Below are positions 1-10,392 of a stretch of DNA of 64,000 nucleotides, piece after piece. Position 1 is the first letter of the stretch. Each line of letters opens with the position of its first letter. Source of the stretch: Muscardinus avellanarius (Eukaryota; Chordata; Mammalia; Rodentia; Gliridae); the NCBI GenBank assembly GCA_963383645.1, contig OY726569.1, positions 77,842,135 through 77,906,134 of the forward strand, in the 5' to 3' direction. Under the pieces are notes generated by a model. That model saw only the letters and a program-made list of their open reading frames with translations, made no database searches and was not told the DNA's origin. The translations under genes and the position numbers were made by a program.

Positions 1-1100
1 ACAGTAGACAGGTTCTAACTCTTCCAATCTATCTTAACTTTACTAGTTTACCTACCTTTAGTCTTTATATGACTATCAATATTTATTGCTGAGTAATGTA
101 TAGGAAGAGACAACTACTGAAATTTTATTCTCACATAATTTAAAAACCCATTCAATGTTCTCAAACACTGAACATTTTTTCATCCTAAATTTTCAAAGTC
201 ACAAATAGCATCAAGTATTTTCACAAATTATTTTTATTTTAAGCAGGAAAAATAACAATGTAATTAAGGTAGTTATCAGAGTAAGACTAAAAATTATGTC
301 TGCTGCCAAATTTGGTGACCCTAGTTTAGTTAGACTATGAGTAACCGTCAGCCTTTAAGGATGCAGCCAAAGTTAAAATTCACCATTCCTGAAGGATGGG
401 GAGGTGAGGAAAGGAATCTTGTTAATATTTAATTTAGCACCTAGAAAAGCCTTTTGTTAAACATGAAGTTTCCATTTCTTATAAAAGACCCCAAATGTTA
501 ATGAAAAAAGTTGATGTGCAAAATACATAATGACAATTGTTAGAGAATAATATTGTTTTTAAAAAACAATTATGTTATGATTCTTTTACCTGCTAAAACA
601 AGAACATATATTAAAACAAATGTATCAAATAGTGAATAAAAAACCAACATATTAGAAACTGGTAGTATAATGGAACTAGTCTAAAACCAAGACAAACAGG
701 GAGAGACATTTAAGAGACAATGGGAAGAAATGACCCTAAAAAATGAAGGGCATTTTGGGCCAGGGCGAAACAAGAGATCCAGAGGCCTGACACAATACTT
801 ATAAAAGTGACTGATAAATGACAACATTTCTCACCCTCCAACTGAGTGTGCTATACAGACAACTAAATGGGCAACAGCCATTCCTGTCTCTTATACTATA
901 TAAGCACTATACTAGATAATCAGTTAAATTATGTCACAAAGTAAATAAGTTGAAAATAACTGCAACTAACTTTATGCATAAGATCATAATAATTTTAAAA
1001 TATATTTATTTTGTTTAGTGATGGTGTTTTTTCATTTGAGAATATCAAATATGCAGATGACTTCCAAATGAAGTTAAAGTAATTCTAAATTATAAGGGAC
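1..1100. other. AT-rich intronic sequence, nothing recognised
   Basis: I see no SINE, exon or other repeat I can name in this stretch. By position it is intron of NUMB downstream of the exon at 4161-4235. I looked on the minus strand, here and up to 4160, for the 33-nt alternative PTB exon of NUMB and did not find it. Confidence 0.5.
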
Positions 1101-1314
1101 TAGCTGCCTGTGGTAGCACACTCTTACAATCTAAGTACTCAGGAAACTGAGACAGGAGGACTATAGGTATGAAACTAGCATGTGGCAACTTATGGATACG
1201 CTGTTTCAAAATAAAAAAAAGTAAAAAAAATAATAAAGAGCTGAAGGTATAGCTCAGATGTAGAGCCTGCCTGAGTTCAATCCTCAGTATAACAAAAAGA
1301 AAATAAAAAGAAAA
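1101..1314 (+). mobile_element. B1-dID SINE, old
   Basis: Diverged head CTGCCTGTGGTAGCACAC, ID-like half TATAGCTCAGATGTAGAG, A-rich end. The oldest-looking full copy near the left edge. Confidence 0.75.
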
Positions 1315-1442
1315 GGATTACTTTTGGAGTAAATCTCACATACATTCAGTTCTAGCTGTAAATATCTTCTTCCTCAATTCCCCACTAACAAACTAGAAAT
1401 GTAATTGATAAATGACTTGATAAATTTAAATTGATAAATTTA

Positions 1443-1662
1443 AGTCAGGTGTGGTGGCGCACGCTTGTAATCCCAGCACTTGGGAGGCTGAGACAGGAGG
1501 ATGGCATAGTCCAAAGCCAGCCTCAGCTACTTAGTAAGGCTATCAGCAACTTAGTGAGACCCTGTTTCCAAATAAATTATAAAATAGGGCTGGGGGTGTA
1601 GCCCAGAGGTAGAAAGCCCCTGGGTTCTATCCCCCAGTACCACCAAAAAAAAAAAAAAAAAT
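1443..1662 (+). mobile_element. B1-dID SINE, B-like
   Basis: Head GGTGTGGTGGCGCACGC, 20-bp duplication visible, right half TGTAGCCCAGAGGTAGAAAG and an A17 tail. The flanking text TTGATAAATTTAA occurs on both sides, giving a target duplication. Confidence 0.88.
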
Positions 1663-1702
1663 TGATAAATTTAAAAAGCACTAACTAGAAATGTTAAGTT
1701 TT

Positions 1703-1932
1703 AGCTGGGTGTGTGATGGCACATGCTTGTAATTCCAGTACTTAGGAGGCTGAGACAAGAGGAGCACAGATTTCTCAGCCACAGCAACTTAGAGAGGCAC
1801 TCTGTAACTTAGTGAGATGGTGTTCCAAAATAATAAAAAACAGGGCAACAGGGCTGGGGTATAGCTCAGAGGTAGAATGCACCTGGGTTCAATCCCCAGT
1901 AGCACTACCACCAAAAGAAAAAAGAAAAAAAA
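1703..1932 (+). mobile_element. B1-dID SINE, old A
   Basis: Full-length copy, from TAGCTGGGTGTGTGATGG to a CAATCCCCAGTAGC end with an A/G-rich tail. Confidence 0.8.
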
Positions 1933-1962
1933 GGCAAGTAATTGCATTATTTAAATAAATGT

Positions 1963-2307
1963 TTAGCCAGGCATGGTGGCACATGCTTCTAACCCCAGTA
2001 CTTGAGAGACTGAGATAGGAGGATCACAGGTTCATGGTCATCCTCAGCAACTTAGTGAGAGTCTATTTCAAAATAAAGAATAAAAAATAGGGCTGGGAAG
2101 CCTGGCGTGGGGTGGCGCACACTTATAATCCCAGCATTAGAGAGGCTGAGACTAGAGGATCGCAGTTTGCGGACAGCCTCAGCTACTTTGTGAGGCCCTT
2201 TGCAACTCAGTGGGACCCTGTTTCAAAATAAAGAATAAAAAATAGGGCAGGAGGTGTAGCTCAGAGGTCTAATCCCCCTGGGTTCCATCCCCAGACCCGC
2301 AAAAAAA

Positions 2308-2354
<47 letters not shown>

Positions 2355-2460
2355 GAAGGAAGGAAGGAAGGAAGGAAGGAAGAAAGAAAGACAGACCGGG
2401 TTGGGGGTGTAGCTCAGAGGTAGAATGTCCCTGGGTTCAATCCCCAGTACTGCAAAAAAT
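1963..2460 (+). mobile_element. B1-dID SINE (old) interrupted by a type D SINE
   Basis: The outer copy reads 1963-2092 up to its linker (ATAGGGCTGGG). A complete type D copy follows at 2097-2310 (tail CCCAGACCCGC) with a long GAAA/GGAA tail. The outer right half then resumes at 2398-2460 (TTGGGGGTGTAGCTCAGAGG). The insertion point is the start of the outer right half. Confidence 0.85.
2306..2395 (+). repeat. (GAAA)n then (GGAA)n microsatellite
   Basis: Tetranucleotide tract grown from the A-tail of the inner SINE. Confidence 0.95.
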
Positions 2461-3462
2461 AAAAAATAAATAAAAATTTAAAAATGTTCTTAGCTAAATT
2501 CATCCTGTTTATTCTTCTAGAAGAACTAAGAATTATTTTGTAAATAATAAATTAAAATTTTGTTTCTCTTTCGAACTGCCTGTGGTATTTGGTATATATG
2601 AATTTGTGTGTGTGTGTCTGTACTGTCATTTAGTTCTTTGTATACACAATCAGTTATTTCTCTTCACCTTTCCTGTTTACAACAGATTCAGGCATCCATT
2701 CCAAAATCTATCTCTTTGAGGTATTTTTAAATTTTACATATTTGTATATTTTAAATAGAGGAATTATAAATAAGAGATAATATAGACTATACCGATAAGC
2801 AGAAACGTTTTAGTTATTAAGCAAATTAAGAAAAACAAACATTCATTAGTAGCCAAAACTGTGGCAGCCCAGCATATGCAAACCCAGAGCGACATGTATC
2901 TAACACTGTCTGGGGCAAGGCAGGCAGAAGTAGTGCTTAACGCCTTCACAGAGCAGCAGGGGAGGCCTCGTGGGAGGGAAAGAAGGTTGTGAAGAGCTTT
3001 CAGAATGGACAGAACATTCTTCAAGCCTACTGGAAATATGAAATTGCACTTTCATCTGAACCTTTATAAACTGTGAACCCATTCTCTTTTTATTAAATAC
3101 ACAGGCATGTGCCTGGGATGTGTTCTATGGCATAACAGGCAAAGGAAATATTATTTATCCCAGAAAGGGGTTCTCCATTCCCAGTGTGCTAAAATTTATG
3201 CAAAAGTCAGCAGAAACAAACTGTTTTGTTAGAGGGGTGTAGAGAAGAAAACATAGGAGTAGTAGTCAAGATAATAATGAGAAATCTCCTGAAAAGTAAA
3301 CCTCATCAGGCATCAACACTGATATCTCTATTTTCTTCTTTTTCCTGGAAAACTATTTCTTGTAGTAGATTTAAGATCAGTAGTATATAACCCAGTTATC
3401 ACAGGTTAGGATGTCAACTGTAACAGTTTTAAACTGGTTTTAGAATATTGTCCTTCTATCAG
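2461..3462. other. Intronic sequence, nothing recognised
   Basis: No SINE or exon. Short open frames on the minus strand at 2764-3082 have no splice context or recognisable motif and are treated as chance. Confidence 0.5.
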
Positions 3463-3680
3463 ATTTTTTTTTTTTTTTTTGTGGTACTGGGGATGGAACC
3501 CAGGGGCCTTCTACCTCTAAGCTACACTCCCAGACCTATTTTATATTTTATTTGGAAACAGAGTCTCACTAAGTTACTGAGAGCCTCTAAGCTGTTGAGG
3601 CTGGCTTTGAACCTGCTATGATCCTCCTGCCTCAGCCTCCCAAGTACTGGGATTACAAGCGTGCACCACCACACCTGGCT
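3463..3680 (-). mobile_element. B1-dID SINE, type B
   Basis: T16 followed by GTGGTACTGGGGATGGAACC, ending CACCACACCTGGCT. The flanking text CTTCTATCAGA is repeated on both sides as a target duplication. Confidence 0.9.
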
Positions 3681-3803
3681 CTTCTATCAGACTTTATACC
3701 ACTTGTTTCACTAATTATAATAAATCAAAAGTACACTTTGAGTAATGTTTGGCTGGTCTTTATCATTTCTGCCTTTGGATGGACAACATGATTGCTCTTT
3801 TTC

Positions 3804-4012
3804 TTGTGTGTGTGTTACTAGGAATTGAACCTAGGGGCATTTTACCTCCAAGCTACATCCATAGCCCTATTTTTCATTCTTTATTTTGAAACAGGGTCTC
3901 ACTAAGTTGTGGAGGGCTTCACTAAGTAGCTAAGGCCGGCTGCAAACCTGTGATCCTCCTGTCTCAGCCTCCCAAGTACTGGAATTACTAGCGTGCACCA
4001 CCATGCCAGGCT
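3804..4012 (-). mobile_element. B1-dID SINE, type A
   Basis: Starts in a short GT tract, reads GTTACTAGGAATTGAACC, ends CACCATGCCAGGCT. It lies about 150 bp beyond the donor of the NUMB exon at 4161-4235. Confidence 0.85.
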
Positions 4013-4160
4013 AAATGTTCTTTTTAAGAAAGCCCATAGCTTTTGCCTTAAGAGAAGTATAGTTTTTACTGGACACTGGGTTACTAAAATTTGCTGACAC
4101 AATCTTGTAAGAATATATTAACAAAATATAGATCAATACTGGCAACCATCAAATACATAC

Positions 4161-4235
4161 AGCTTTTAATCTTTTCACAGCATCTTCACAGACGTGCATT
4201 CCTCTGGACTCATCAACTTCTACATGGCCAAGGTA
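4161..4235 (-). CDS. NUMB: NUMB, exon encoding residues 43-67 (start of PTB domain)
   Basis: NUMB is a membrane-associated endocytic adaptor that restrains Notch and helps set cell fate at asymmetric division. On the minus strand this 75-nt exon reads YLGHVEVDESRG followed by MHVCEDAVKRLKA. This is the opening strand and helix of the NUMB phosphotyrosine-binding domain, which binds NPxF/NxxY-type peptides and lipids. The acceptor is a pyrimidine-rich tract ending CCACAG (AG at 4236-4237) and the donor is GTATGT (4155-4160). Both junctions are in phase 0, so it joins the upstream exon (16675) in frame. It ends exactly where, as I recall, the vertebrate 11-residue alternative PTB insert begins. 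That 33-nt exon is not visible in 1-4160 and should lie further downstream. My memory of human and mouse NUMB has Ile where this has Val (MHVC), a conservative change. Assignment is by recognition of the protein and the exon ends; no search was run. Confidence 0.96.
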
Positions 4236-4356
4236 CTGTGGAAAGAAGAAAAAAAGCATGATTGCTATGTTCATTCAACAGTTTCTATATGGTAGGTATT
4301 AAATGGCAGAAAATGGAAATTCCTGCATTCAAGATTCAAGAGACAGTCATTGTAGA

Positions 4357-4433
4357 AAAGATAACCTTTTTTTTTTTTTTGGCAGTACTGCTGGGATTAC
4401 AAGTGTGAGCCACCATGCCCGGCTGAAAGATAA
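4357..4433 (-). mobile_element. Minimal B1-dID relic with nearly all of the body missing
   Basis: T14, then only GGCAGTACTG joined directly to CTGGGATTACAAGTGTG and the CCCGGCT end, about 44 nt of SINE. AAAGATAA on both sides (4357-4364 and 4426-4433) is an intact target duplication. It sits in the intron about 130 bp upstream of the acceptor at 4236. Confidence 0.85.
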
Positions 4434-4809
4434 TCTTATTTTACATACCCTCAGTGTCTTCACAGAAATGAGATCTAGAATAACACCTGTCTTAAAATCT
4501 AACAAGTACCTCTGGTCCCAAGCATTTCAGATAGGGGATATTCAACCTGCACCAGAATCACAGCTCACAGAAGGCAAGTTTGGAACTTGCTGCCTGAGAC
4601 CTAACATGATTACCCTACTATGCAAAGGTTAAAGACAAAGGGATAGTCCTCCTAGGTAAGACAGAGTGAGATTTTATCATGCTACTAAGAATGGCATGCA
4701 ATTTTAAACTTATGAGATTTTATTTCTGGAATTCTCCATTAATATTTTAGGACTGTGGTTGAGTGGGGATAACTTAAACTGCAGAAAGTTAAACCTCAGA
4801 TAAGTGGGA

Positions 4810-4985
4810 GACTATTATATTCACTATGTGCTGGGCGCTGTCCTAAGCATTGTATATATTAACTCATTTAATCTCAACTGCCAGTGGTCACTACTGTTTG
4901 TTCCTTTTAGGAGGCACAGAGAAAGTATTTTGCTCAAGCTCACAAAGCCAGAAAATTGTAAATCAGGGATTAGATTCCTAATTTT
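4810..4985 (-). mobile_element. MIR SINE relic
   Basis: Reverse complement of the MIR core and tail: CTATGTGCTGGGCGCTGT, CTAAGCATTG, ACTCATTTAATCTCA, then a worn GAGGCACAGAG and CAAGCTCACAAAGCC. Confidence 0.85.
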
Positions 4986-5069
4986 TTCTGTATTTTGCTT
5001 CTACTTAATTGACAAATAATTGAGAACAACACAATTTTTCATCAGGGAAATATGCCTATAAAGAAAAAA

Positions 5070-5175
5070 TAGCCAGGCATGGTAAGCTCAGGAGATTACT
5101 GAGAACTGCTTAAGCCCAGTGGTTTGAGATCAGCCTGGGCAACACAGTAAGGTCCTGTCTCAAAAACAAAAGAAT
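5070..5175 (+). mobile_element. Monomeric 7SL-derived SINE without the 20-bp duplication
   Basis: GCCAGGCATGG, then TTTGAGATCAGCCTGGGCAA, CACAGTAAGGTCCTGTCTC and an A-rich end. Neither the 20-bp repeat nor an ID half is present. It resembles the proto-B1/FLAM stage that predates B1-dID. Confidence 0.7.
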
Positions 5176-5300
5176 AGAAAAGGAAAAATAGATGGAATTG
5201 GTTGCATGAGCAAAGCAAGAGAATAGAACAATTGAAAAATACTTTGATATTCTTGCCCTTAATGCTGAGATGAGATATCAGTAATTTTAAAATAAGGAGT

Positions 5301-5735
5301 AGCTAAGCGTGGTGGCGCACACTTGTAATTCCAGCATTTGGGAGGCTGAGACAGGAGGATCATAGTTCATGGATAGCTTCAGCTACTTAGTGAGGCCCTC
5401 TGCAACTTAGTGAGACCTTGCTTCAAAATAAAGAATAAGCCGGGCGTGGTGGCGCACGCTTGTAATCCCCGCGCTTGGGAGGCTGAGACAGGAGGATCGC
5501 GCAGGTTCGAAGCCAGCCGGTTCGAAGCCAGCCTTGCTGGCTTAAGAGACCCTGTTTCCAAATAAAAAAATATAAAATAGGTCTGGGAGTGTAGCCCGGA
5601 GGTAGAAGGGTTCCATTCCCAGTGCCACCAAACAAACAAAAAAAAAGAATAAAAAATAGGGCTGTTGGTGTCACTCAGAGGTAGAATCCCCCTGGTTCAA
5701 TCCCCAGTAACGCACAAAAAAAAAAAAAAAAGAAA
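5301..5735 (+). mobile_element. B1-dID type A interrupted by a type C copy
   Basis: The outer A copy runs 5301-5437 and resumes at 5647 (ATAGGGCTGTTGGTGTCAC) to an A-tail near 5735. The inner C copy is 5438-5645. AAGAATA from the outer linker is repeated on both sides of the inner copy. In the inner copy the 15-bp GGTTCGAAGCCAGCC is present twice in tandem (5504-5518 and 5519-5533). Confidence 0.92.
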
Positions 5736-5814
5736 AGAAGAAATGGATGCATGGACTATATACAAACATCTGAGCTCCAGAAAGTTCTGTGTTTGACAAG
5801 CTACACTCTGAAGG

Positions 5815-5965
5815 CCATTTGTTAGGCACTTACTAATCATGCAACACTGCTAGGTGCTTTACATATATTGACTCATTTAATTATTGAAACAACACTTCCA
5901 AGTTATAAGATAGTTAAACAATTTCCCCCAGGTCGTACAGTCAATGCGACAAGATGAAAAACAAA
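5815..5965 (-). mobile_element. MIR SINE relic
   Basis: GTTAGGCACTTACTAATC, AGGTGCTTTACATATATTGA, ACTCATTTAATTATTG, then CCCCAGGTCGTACAGTC: the reverse complement of MIR, well worn. Confidence 0.75.
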
Positions 5966-6099
5966 ACTTGAGACAGAAGTTCAAGATAAAAATTAGAAAG
6001 ATAAGGGTCAGTATAGCCCACGTGTTTAAGGATAAAAGCTATGGGAAGTTTAAAGTAAAAAACTTGTAAAACCCCACTTTTGCTTCGAGTTTCCTGTTT

Positions 6100-6285
6100 A
6101 ATGAGTGCTCACTGTCAAGTACACACTTGACACTCTGCATGTATTTTTTTCCACTTAATCCCCTAGGATGCAGAGACAATTAATATCTCCATTTAGAAAA
6201 TAAGGAAATATAGGTACAGAAAGTTAATTTATCCAAGCTCATTCAGCTAGTGAAAGCACAAACCCAAGCAAACAGACCCAAACAT
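6100..6285 (-). mobile_element. MIR SINE relic
   Basis: GAGTGCTCACTGTCAAGT, TCTCCATTTAGAAAATAAGG, then CCAAGCTCATTCAGCTAGTG match reverse-complement MIR in order. Confidence 0.75.
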
Positions 6286-6411
6286 AGTGCTCGTCTGTTG
6301 GATTTTCATTTCTACTCATTACTATCTTTCTAATACTGAATAACTATATGAAACCATTGTGGTCGGAAACAAAATAAGGCATCGATCATAAAGATCATAA
6401 ACTAAGGTCAA

Positions 6412-6622
6412 GTGGCGGGCATGGTGGCGCACGCTTGTCATCCCAGTACTTGGGGGGCTGAGACAGGCGGATCACAGTTTGCAGCCAGCCTCAGCTACTT
6501 AGTGAGGCCCTGCACAACTTAGTGACACCCCATTTCAAAATAAAGAATGAGAAATGGAGCTGAAGGTATAGCTTGGAGGTAGAATGCCCCTGGGTTCAAT
6601 CCCCAGTACCAAAAATAAAAAC
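6412..6622 (+). mobile_element. B1-dID SINE, type A
   Basis: Complete copy with head GGGCATGGTGGCGCACGC, the 20-bp duplication and end CAATCCCCAGTACC. Confidence 0.9.
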
Positions 6623-7431
6623 AGCAAGAATGTTCACCTTTTAGGAAGTGAAATAATACATTATCTATAGTTTGAGGCTTAAAGAATATAACCTCTTTTG
6701 GGCAAGTCTGGAAAATATGAAATCTAAAAAGATATAAATATTCATATGTTCTATTTCGGATTCTCATGTCCAATGGATTCTGGCGACAAATTCCGTTAGT
6801 TAAATGCTTACTTTCTATCTAGATCCAGATTAATTCTATTCAATTAATCTTACAAAAACACTGGTCTTACAAAAGAGGAAAAGGGGTAAAGCAGTGTTTC
6901 TACAATTCAACATCACTAACCCTATGCATGGATATTTAGCACATACAAGGCTATCAAATTTTGGAAAACTTAAAAATGATATAAAAATGTTTTGTATCAA
7001 TAAAAAGGATACTAGTAAAATATTTAATATTGTGGGTGTTAAGCTTGATATGGATAGCTTGAACTTTAAGACAGATTTCTATGCTGTATCATCTTTCTTT
7101 TTTCTACTAAATTAGAAAATTCAAAATGAACTCAATATTATAGGTTGTAAGACACATCAACTATTTAATGGCTCTACTAGTTTAAGATGTTTGTTTAGAT
7201 TGAACTTAGAACCAGAAATAACAGTGTATCTTGTTACTGAAAACTACTCTTCACCACTAAATCAGATAGCATAGCCATGGGCATATTATACCAAATTCTA
7301 GAAAAGTATATTTGACAGCTGGACAATAATGATGAATAAATTTTTAAATAATGCTTAGGTTAAATTCAGCTCTAAAAAGCATTTCTTCATTTTCTGTTGA
7401 CATTTGGCTGCTTTAAAAAAGCCTAATTTTT
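6623..7431. other. AT-rich intron, nothing recognised
   Basis: No repeat or exon that I can name. The open frames here are short and low in complexity. Confidence 0.5.
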
Positions 7432-7640
7432 GGCTGGGTGTGGTGGTGCACACTTGTAATCCCTGTGCTTTGGGAGGCGGAGACAGGAGAATCGCGCAGG
7501 TTCAAAGCCAGCCGCGCTGGCTTAAGAGACCCTGTTTCCAAATAAAAAAAATATAAAATAGGTCTGGGAGTGTAGCCCGGAGGTAGAAGGGCTTCCAGGA
7601 GCCCCAGTACCACACACACAAAAAAATAACAATAATAAAA
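7432..7640 (+). mobile_element. B1-dID SINE, type C
   Basis: Has CGCGCTGGCTTAAGAGACC and GCTTCCAGGAGCCCCAGTACC. The flanking text AAAAAGCCTAATTTTT is repeated on both sides, a clean target duplication. Confidence 0.93.
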
Positions 7641-7654
7641 ATAAATAAAAAGCC

Positions 7655-8345
7655 TAATTTTTAAAATATTTATTAGTGAATTTTAATTATACATCATTAT
7701 GAGGTACAAGATGGTAGAGGCATATATGCACACATCATTCATTTAGCCCTCTCCAACTCTCACCCAATTCCCCTCCTTCCTGAGTCTTAGTGACTGACTT
7801 TGATATGTTTGTGAATGTACATCATGCATATTAGAGGGCTTAATTGCTTTGTCCAATCAGTAAAGAAAATCAAGTATTGGGAAAAACAGAATCTCAGCAA
7901 TTGAGGTACATGTGATATAGACGTAGCTTGGTTTATTTATTCACCTACTGAAGGACACCTGGTTGCTTCTAAGTCTGGCAATTATGAATAAAGATGCTGT
8001 AAATGTTAATTTTCAGGTTTTTATGAGGATGTAAGTTTTTAAACTCATTTGGGTTGAGCATGATTGCTGGATTATATTAGCAAGAGTTTGCTTAGTTTTG
8101 TAAGAAACTGCCAACTGTCTTACAAAATGGCTGTGCAATTTTGCATTACCACATGCAAAAAGTGAAAGTTTTCTGTTGCTTTACATCTTTGCCAGAATTT
8201 GGTACGTTAGTGTTTTGGATTTTGGCATTCTAACAGCTGTATGAACCATTATATTTTAATTTGTGCATACTTTTTTTTTTCCCTTTCTGGTTACTTTTAA
8301 GATTTTCTTAGTATTTGGCAATCATTTGTGTGTCTGTGTAATATA
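7655..8345 (-). mobile_element. LINE-1 3' UTR fragment
   Basis: Read on the minus strand this is the L1 3' UTR. On plus it shows, in order, TATTTATTAGTGAATTTTAA, GAAGGACACCTGGTTGC, AACTCATTTGGGTTGAGC, TTTGTAAGAAACTGCCAAC, CTTTGCCAGAATTTGG and GTGTTTTGGATTTTGGC, all landmarks of old mammalian L1 3' ends. No coding part is kept. Confidence 0.85.
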
Positions 8346-8496
8346 TTCATTTCTTACATCAGTCTTATTGGAATATATACTGTATGACTTATTAGTTTAA
8401 AATGTATAATAGTTTTTGGTATCTTACATAATAACTTTCAAAATTCCTAGTAAAAAATATAAAACATAAAATTTACCGCTTTAATCTTTTTCTTTT

Positions 8497-8705
8497 CTTT
8501 CTTTTTTTGTGGTACTGGGGATTGAACCCAAGGGCATTCTACTTCTGAGATACATCCCTAGCCCTATTTTTTAATTCCTTATTTTGAAACAGGATCTCAC
8601 TAAGTTATAGAGGGCCTCCTTAAGTCACTGGGCCTGGCTTTAAACCTGTGATCTTCCTGTCTCAGCCTTCCAAGTACTGGAATTACAGGTGTACCATGCC
8701 CATCT
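8497..8705 (-). mobile_element. B1-dID SINE, type A
   Basis: GTGGTACTGGGGATTGAACC to GTGTACCATGCCCATCT; the head is slightly shortened. Confidence 0.85.
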
Positions 8706-8885
8706 ACTAAATTTTGAATTGAGAAGTGTGGGTCTTCCAACTTTGCTTCCACTGAAAGTTCTCTTTCTCCTAGGCCTACTAATATGGTAAACTCTATTAC
8801 CAATTTCCTAGTACTGAACACTTGTGAATTCTTGAATTAAACTTTACTTTGTTCTTTAGTGTGCTTTCACATCTCATTTGTTACT

Positions 8886-9072
8886 GTGGGGGGGTTTCTG
8901 GGGTTCCTGGAAACCCTTTTACCTCCGGGCTATACTCCCAGACCTATTTTTATATTTTTTTATTTGGAAACAGGGTCTCCTAAGCCAGTGAGACTGGCTT
9001 CTAACCTTCAAGATCCTCCTGTCTCCGCCTCCCAAGACCAGGGATTACAAGCGTGTGCCACCACTCCCGGCT
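8886..9072 (-). mobile_element. B1-dID SINE, type C
   Basis: GGGGTTCCTGGAAACCC to CACCACTCCCGGCT, with a TTGTTACT repeat on both sides as target duplication. Confidence 0.9.
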
Positions 9073-9252
9073 TGTTACTATTTTTATGGCTACTGTTTCA
9101 TATATAGTCACAAGTGAAACTTAAGGTTTCTTTTTGTCTATGGTTTTCTTTTTCTGTTATCTATGGTAGATTGTTGTATCAGGTTTTATTAATGCCATAA
9201 AACTTTAAAAACCATCCATTTTCTCTATATATTCTCATATAGTTATTATTAT

Positions 9253-9460
9253 TATTTTTGGTGGTACTGGGGGTAGAACCCAGGGGCTTTCTAGCTCCGG
9301 GCTATACTCCCAGACCTATTTTATATTTTATTTGGAAACAGAGTCTCACTAAGTTGCTGAGAGCCTCACTGAGTAGCTGAGGCTGGCTTCAAACCTGTGC
9401 AATCCTCCTGGTCAGCCTCCCAAGCACGGGGATTACAAGTGTGCGCCACCACGCCCGGCT
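9253..9460 (-). mobile_element. B1-dID SINE, type B
   Basis: GGTGGTACTGGGGGTAG to CACGCCCGGCT. The text ATATTCTCATATAGTTA on both sides is the target duplication. Confidence 0.93.
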
Positions 9461-9556
9461 ATATTCTCATATAGTTAAATGCCAGAGGAATTATTCTTTG
9501 AGAGTTTGAAATAACTGACTTGAGAAACCATTGGTACTCAGTCCTATTAGAGAAAC

Positions 9557-9770
9557 TTTTTTTTTTTTTTGCGGGTTTGGGGATGGAACCCAGAGGCATT
9601 TGACCTCTGACCTACACCCCCTGCCCAATTTCTTATTCTTTATTTTTAAACAGGGTCTCACTGAGTCGCAGAGGGCCTCACTAAGTAGCTGAGGCTGTCC
9701 GCGAATCGCTCTCCTCCAGTCTCAGCCTCCCAAATGCTGGGATTACAAGCGTGCGCCACCATGCCCAGTT
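9557..9770 (-). mobile_element. B1-dID SINE, type D
   Basis: T14, GCGGGTTTGGGGATGG to CACCATGCCCAGT. TAGAGAAACTTT flanks both ends. Confidence 0.93.
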
Positions 9771-9988
9771 TAGAGAAACTTTCTGTTTAGCACCTTTCTC
9801 TAGTGTTTTCATGGTTAGGGTCTATATTCAAATTTTATTTTTTCAGCTTTAGTCAGTTTTAATAATTTGTATTTTCCTGCAACATTCATAGTTTGTTAAA
9901 TTTTCAAAATTATCAGCATAAATTCCAAAGTACTCACATAACTTAATTTCTTTGGGTCTGGTCAGGTCTCCCTACTTTCTTATTTCCT

Positions 9989-10030
9989 ATGTATGTATGT
10001 ATGTATGTATGTATGTATGTATGTATGTGT
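9989..10030 (+). repeat. (ATGT)n microsatellite
   Basis: About ten uninterrupted units, followed by a short CA run. Confidence 0.97.
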
Positions 10031-10146
10031 TCATACATGCACACACACACAATCACCTGTGTTTTGTCTTCGTTAAGGTTTATTTATGTCACTAATTTCA
10101 AGTTACTCAATCTCTGTGTTTTGCTTTGTATTAAGAATAAAATTAC

Positions 10147-10351
10147 AGCCAGACGTGGTGGCGCATGCTTGTAATCCCTTGTAATTTGGGAGACTGAGAC
10201 AGAAGGATCGGGCATGAGGACAGCCTAAGATAACTACTTAGTGAGGCCCTTTGCAACTCAGTGAGACCCTGTTTCAAAATAAAGAATAAAAAAGTGCTGG
10301 GGGTGTAGCTTGGAGGAAGAAGGCCCCTGGGTTGCATTCCCCATACTGCAA
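10147..10351 (+). mobile_element. B1-dID SINE, type A
   Basis: GCCAGACGTGGTGGCGC to CCCCATACTGC, followed by an AAAT-type tail. Confidence 0.9.
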
Positions 10352-10390
<39 letters not shown>

Positions 10391-10392
10391 AA
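10352..10392 (+). repeat. (AAAT)n tract
   Basis: Tetranucleotide expansion of the preceding SINE tail. Confidence 0.95.

Noticed and set aside
2398..2460. tRNA-like GGTGTAGCTCAGAGGTAGAATG .. GGTTCAATCC segments (many copies)
   Set aside because: The anticodon arm is missing; this is the shortened ID half of the SINE, not a tRNA gene.
5379..5674. Recurring minus-strand frames with motifs such as LETGSLKPA and ASNLRDPPVSASQ
   Set aside because: The same peptide words recur dozens of times because they are fixed translations of the B1-dID SINE. They are not a gene family.
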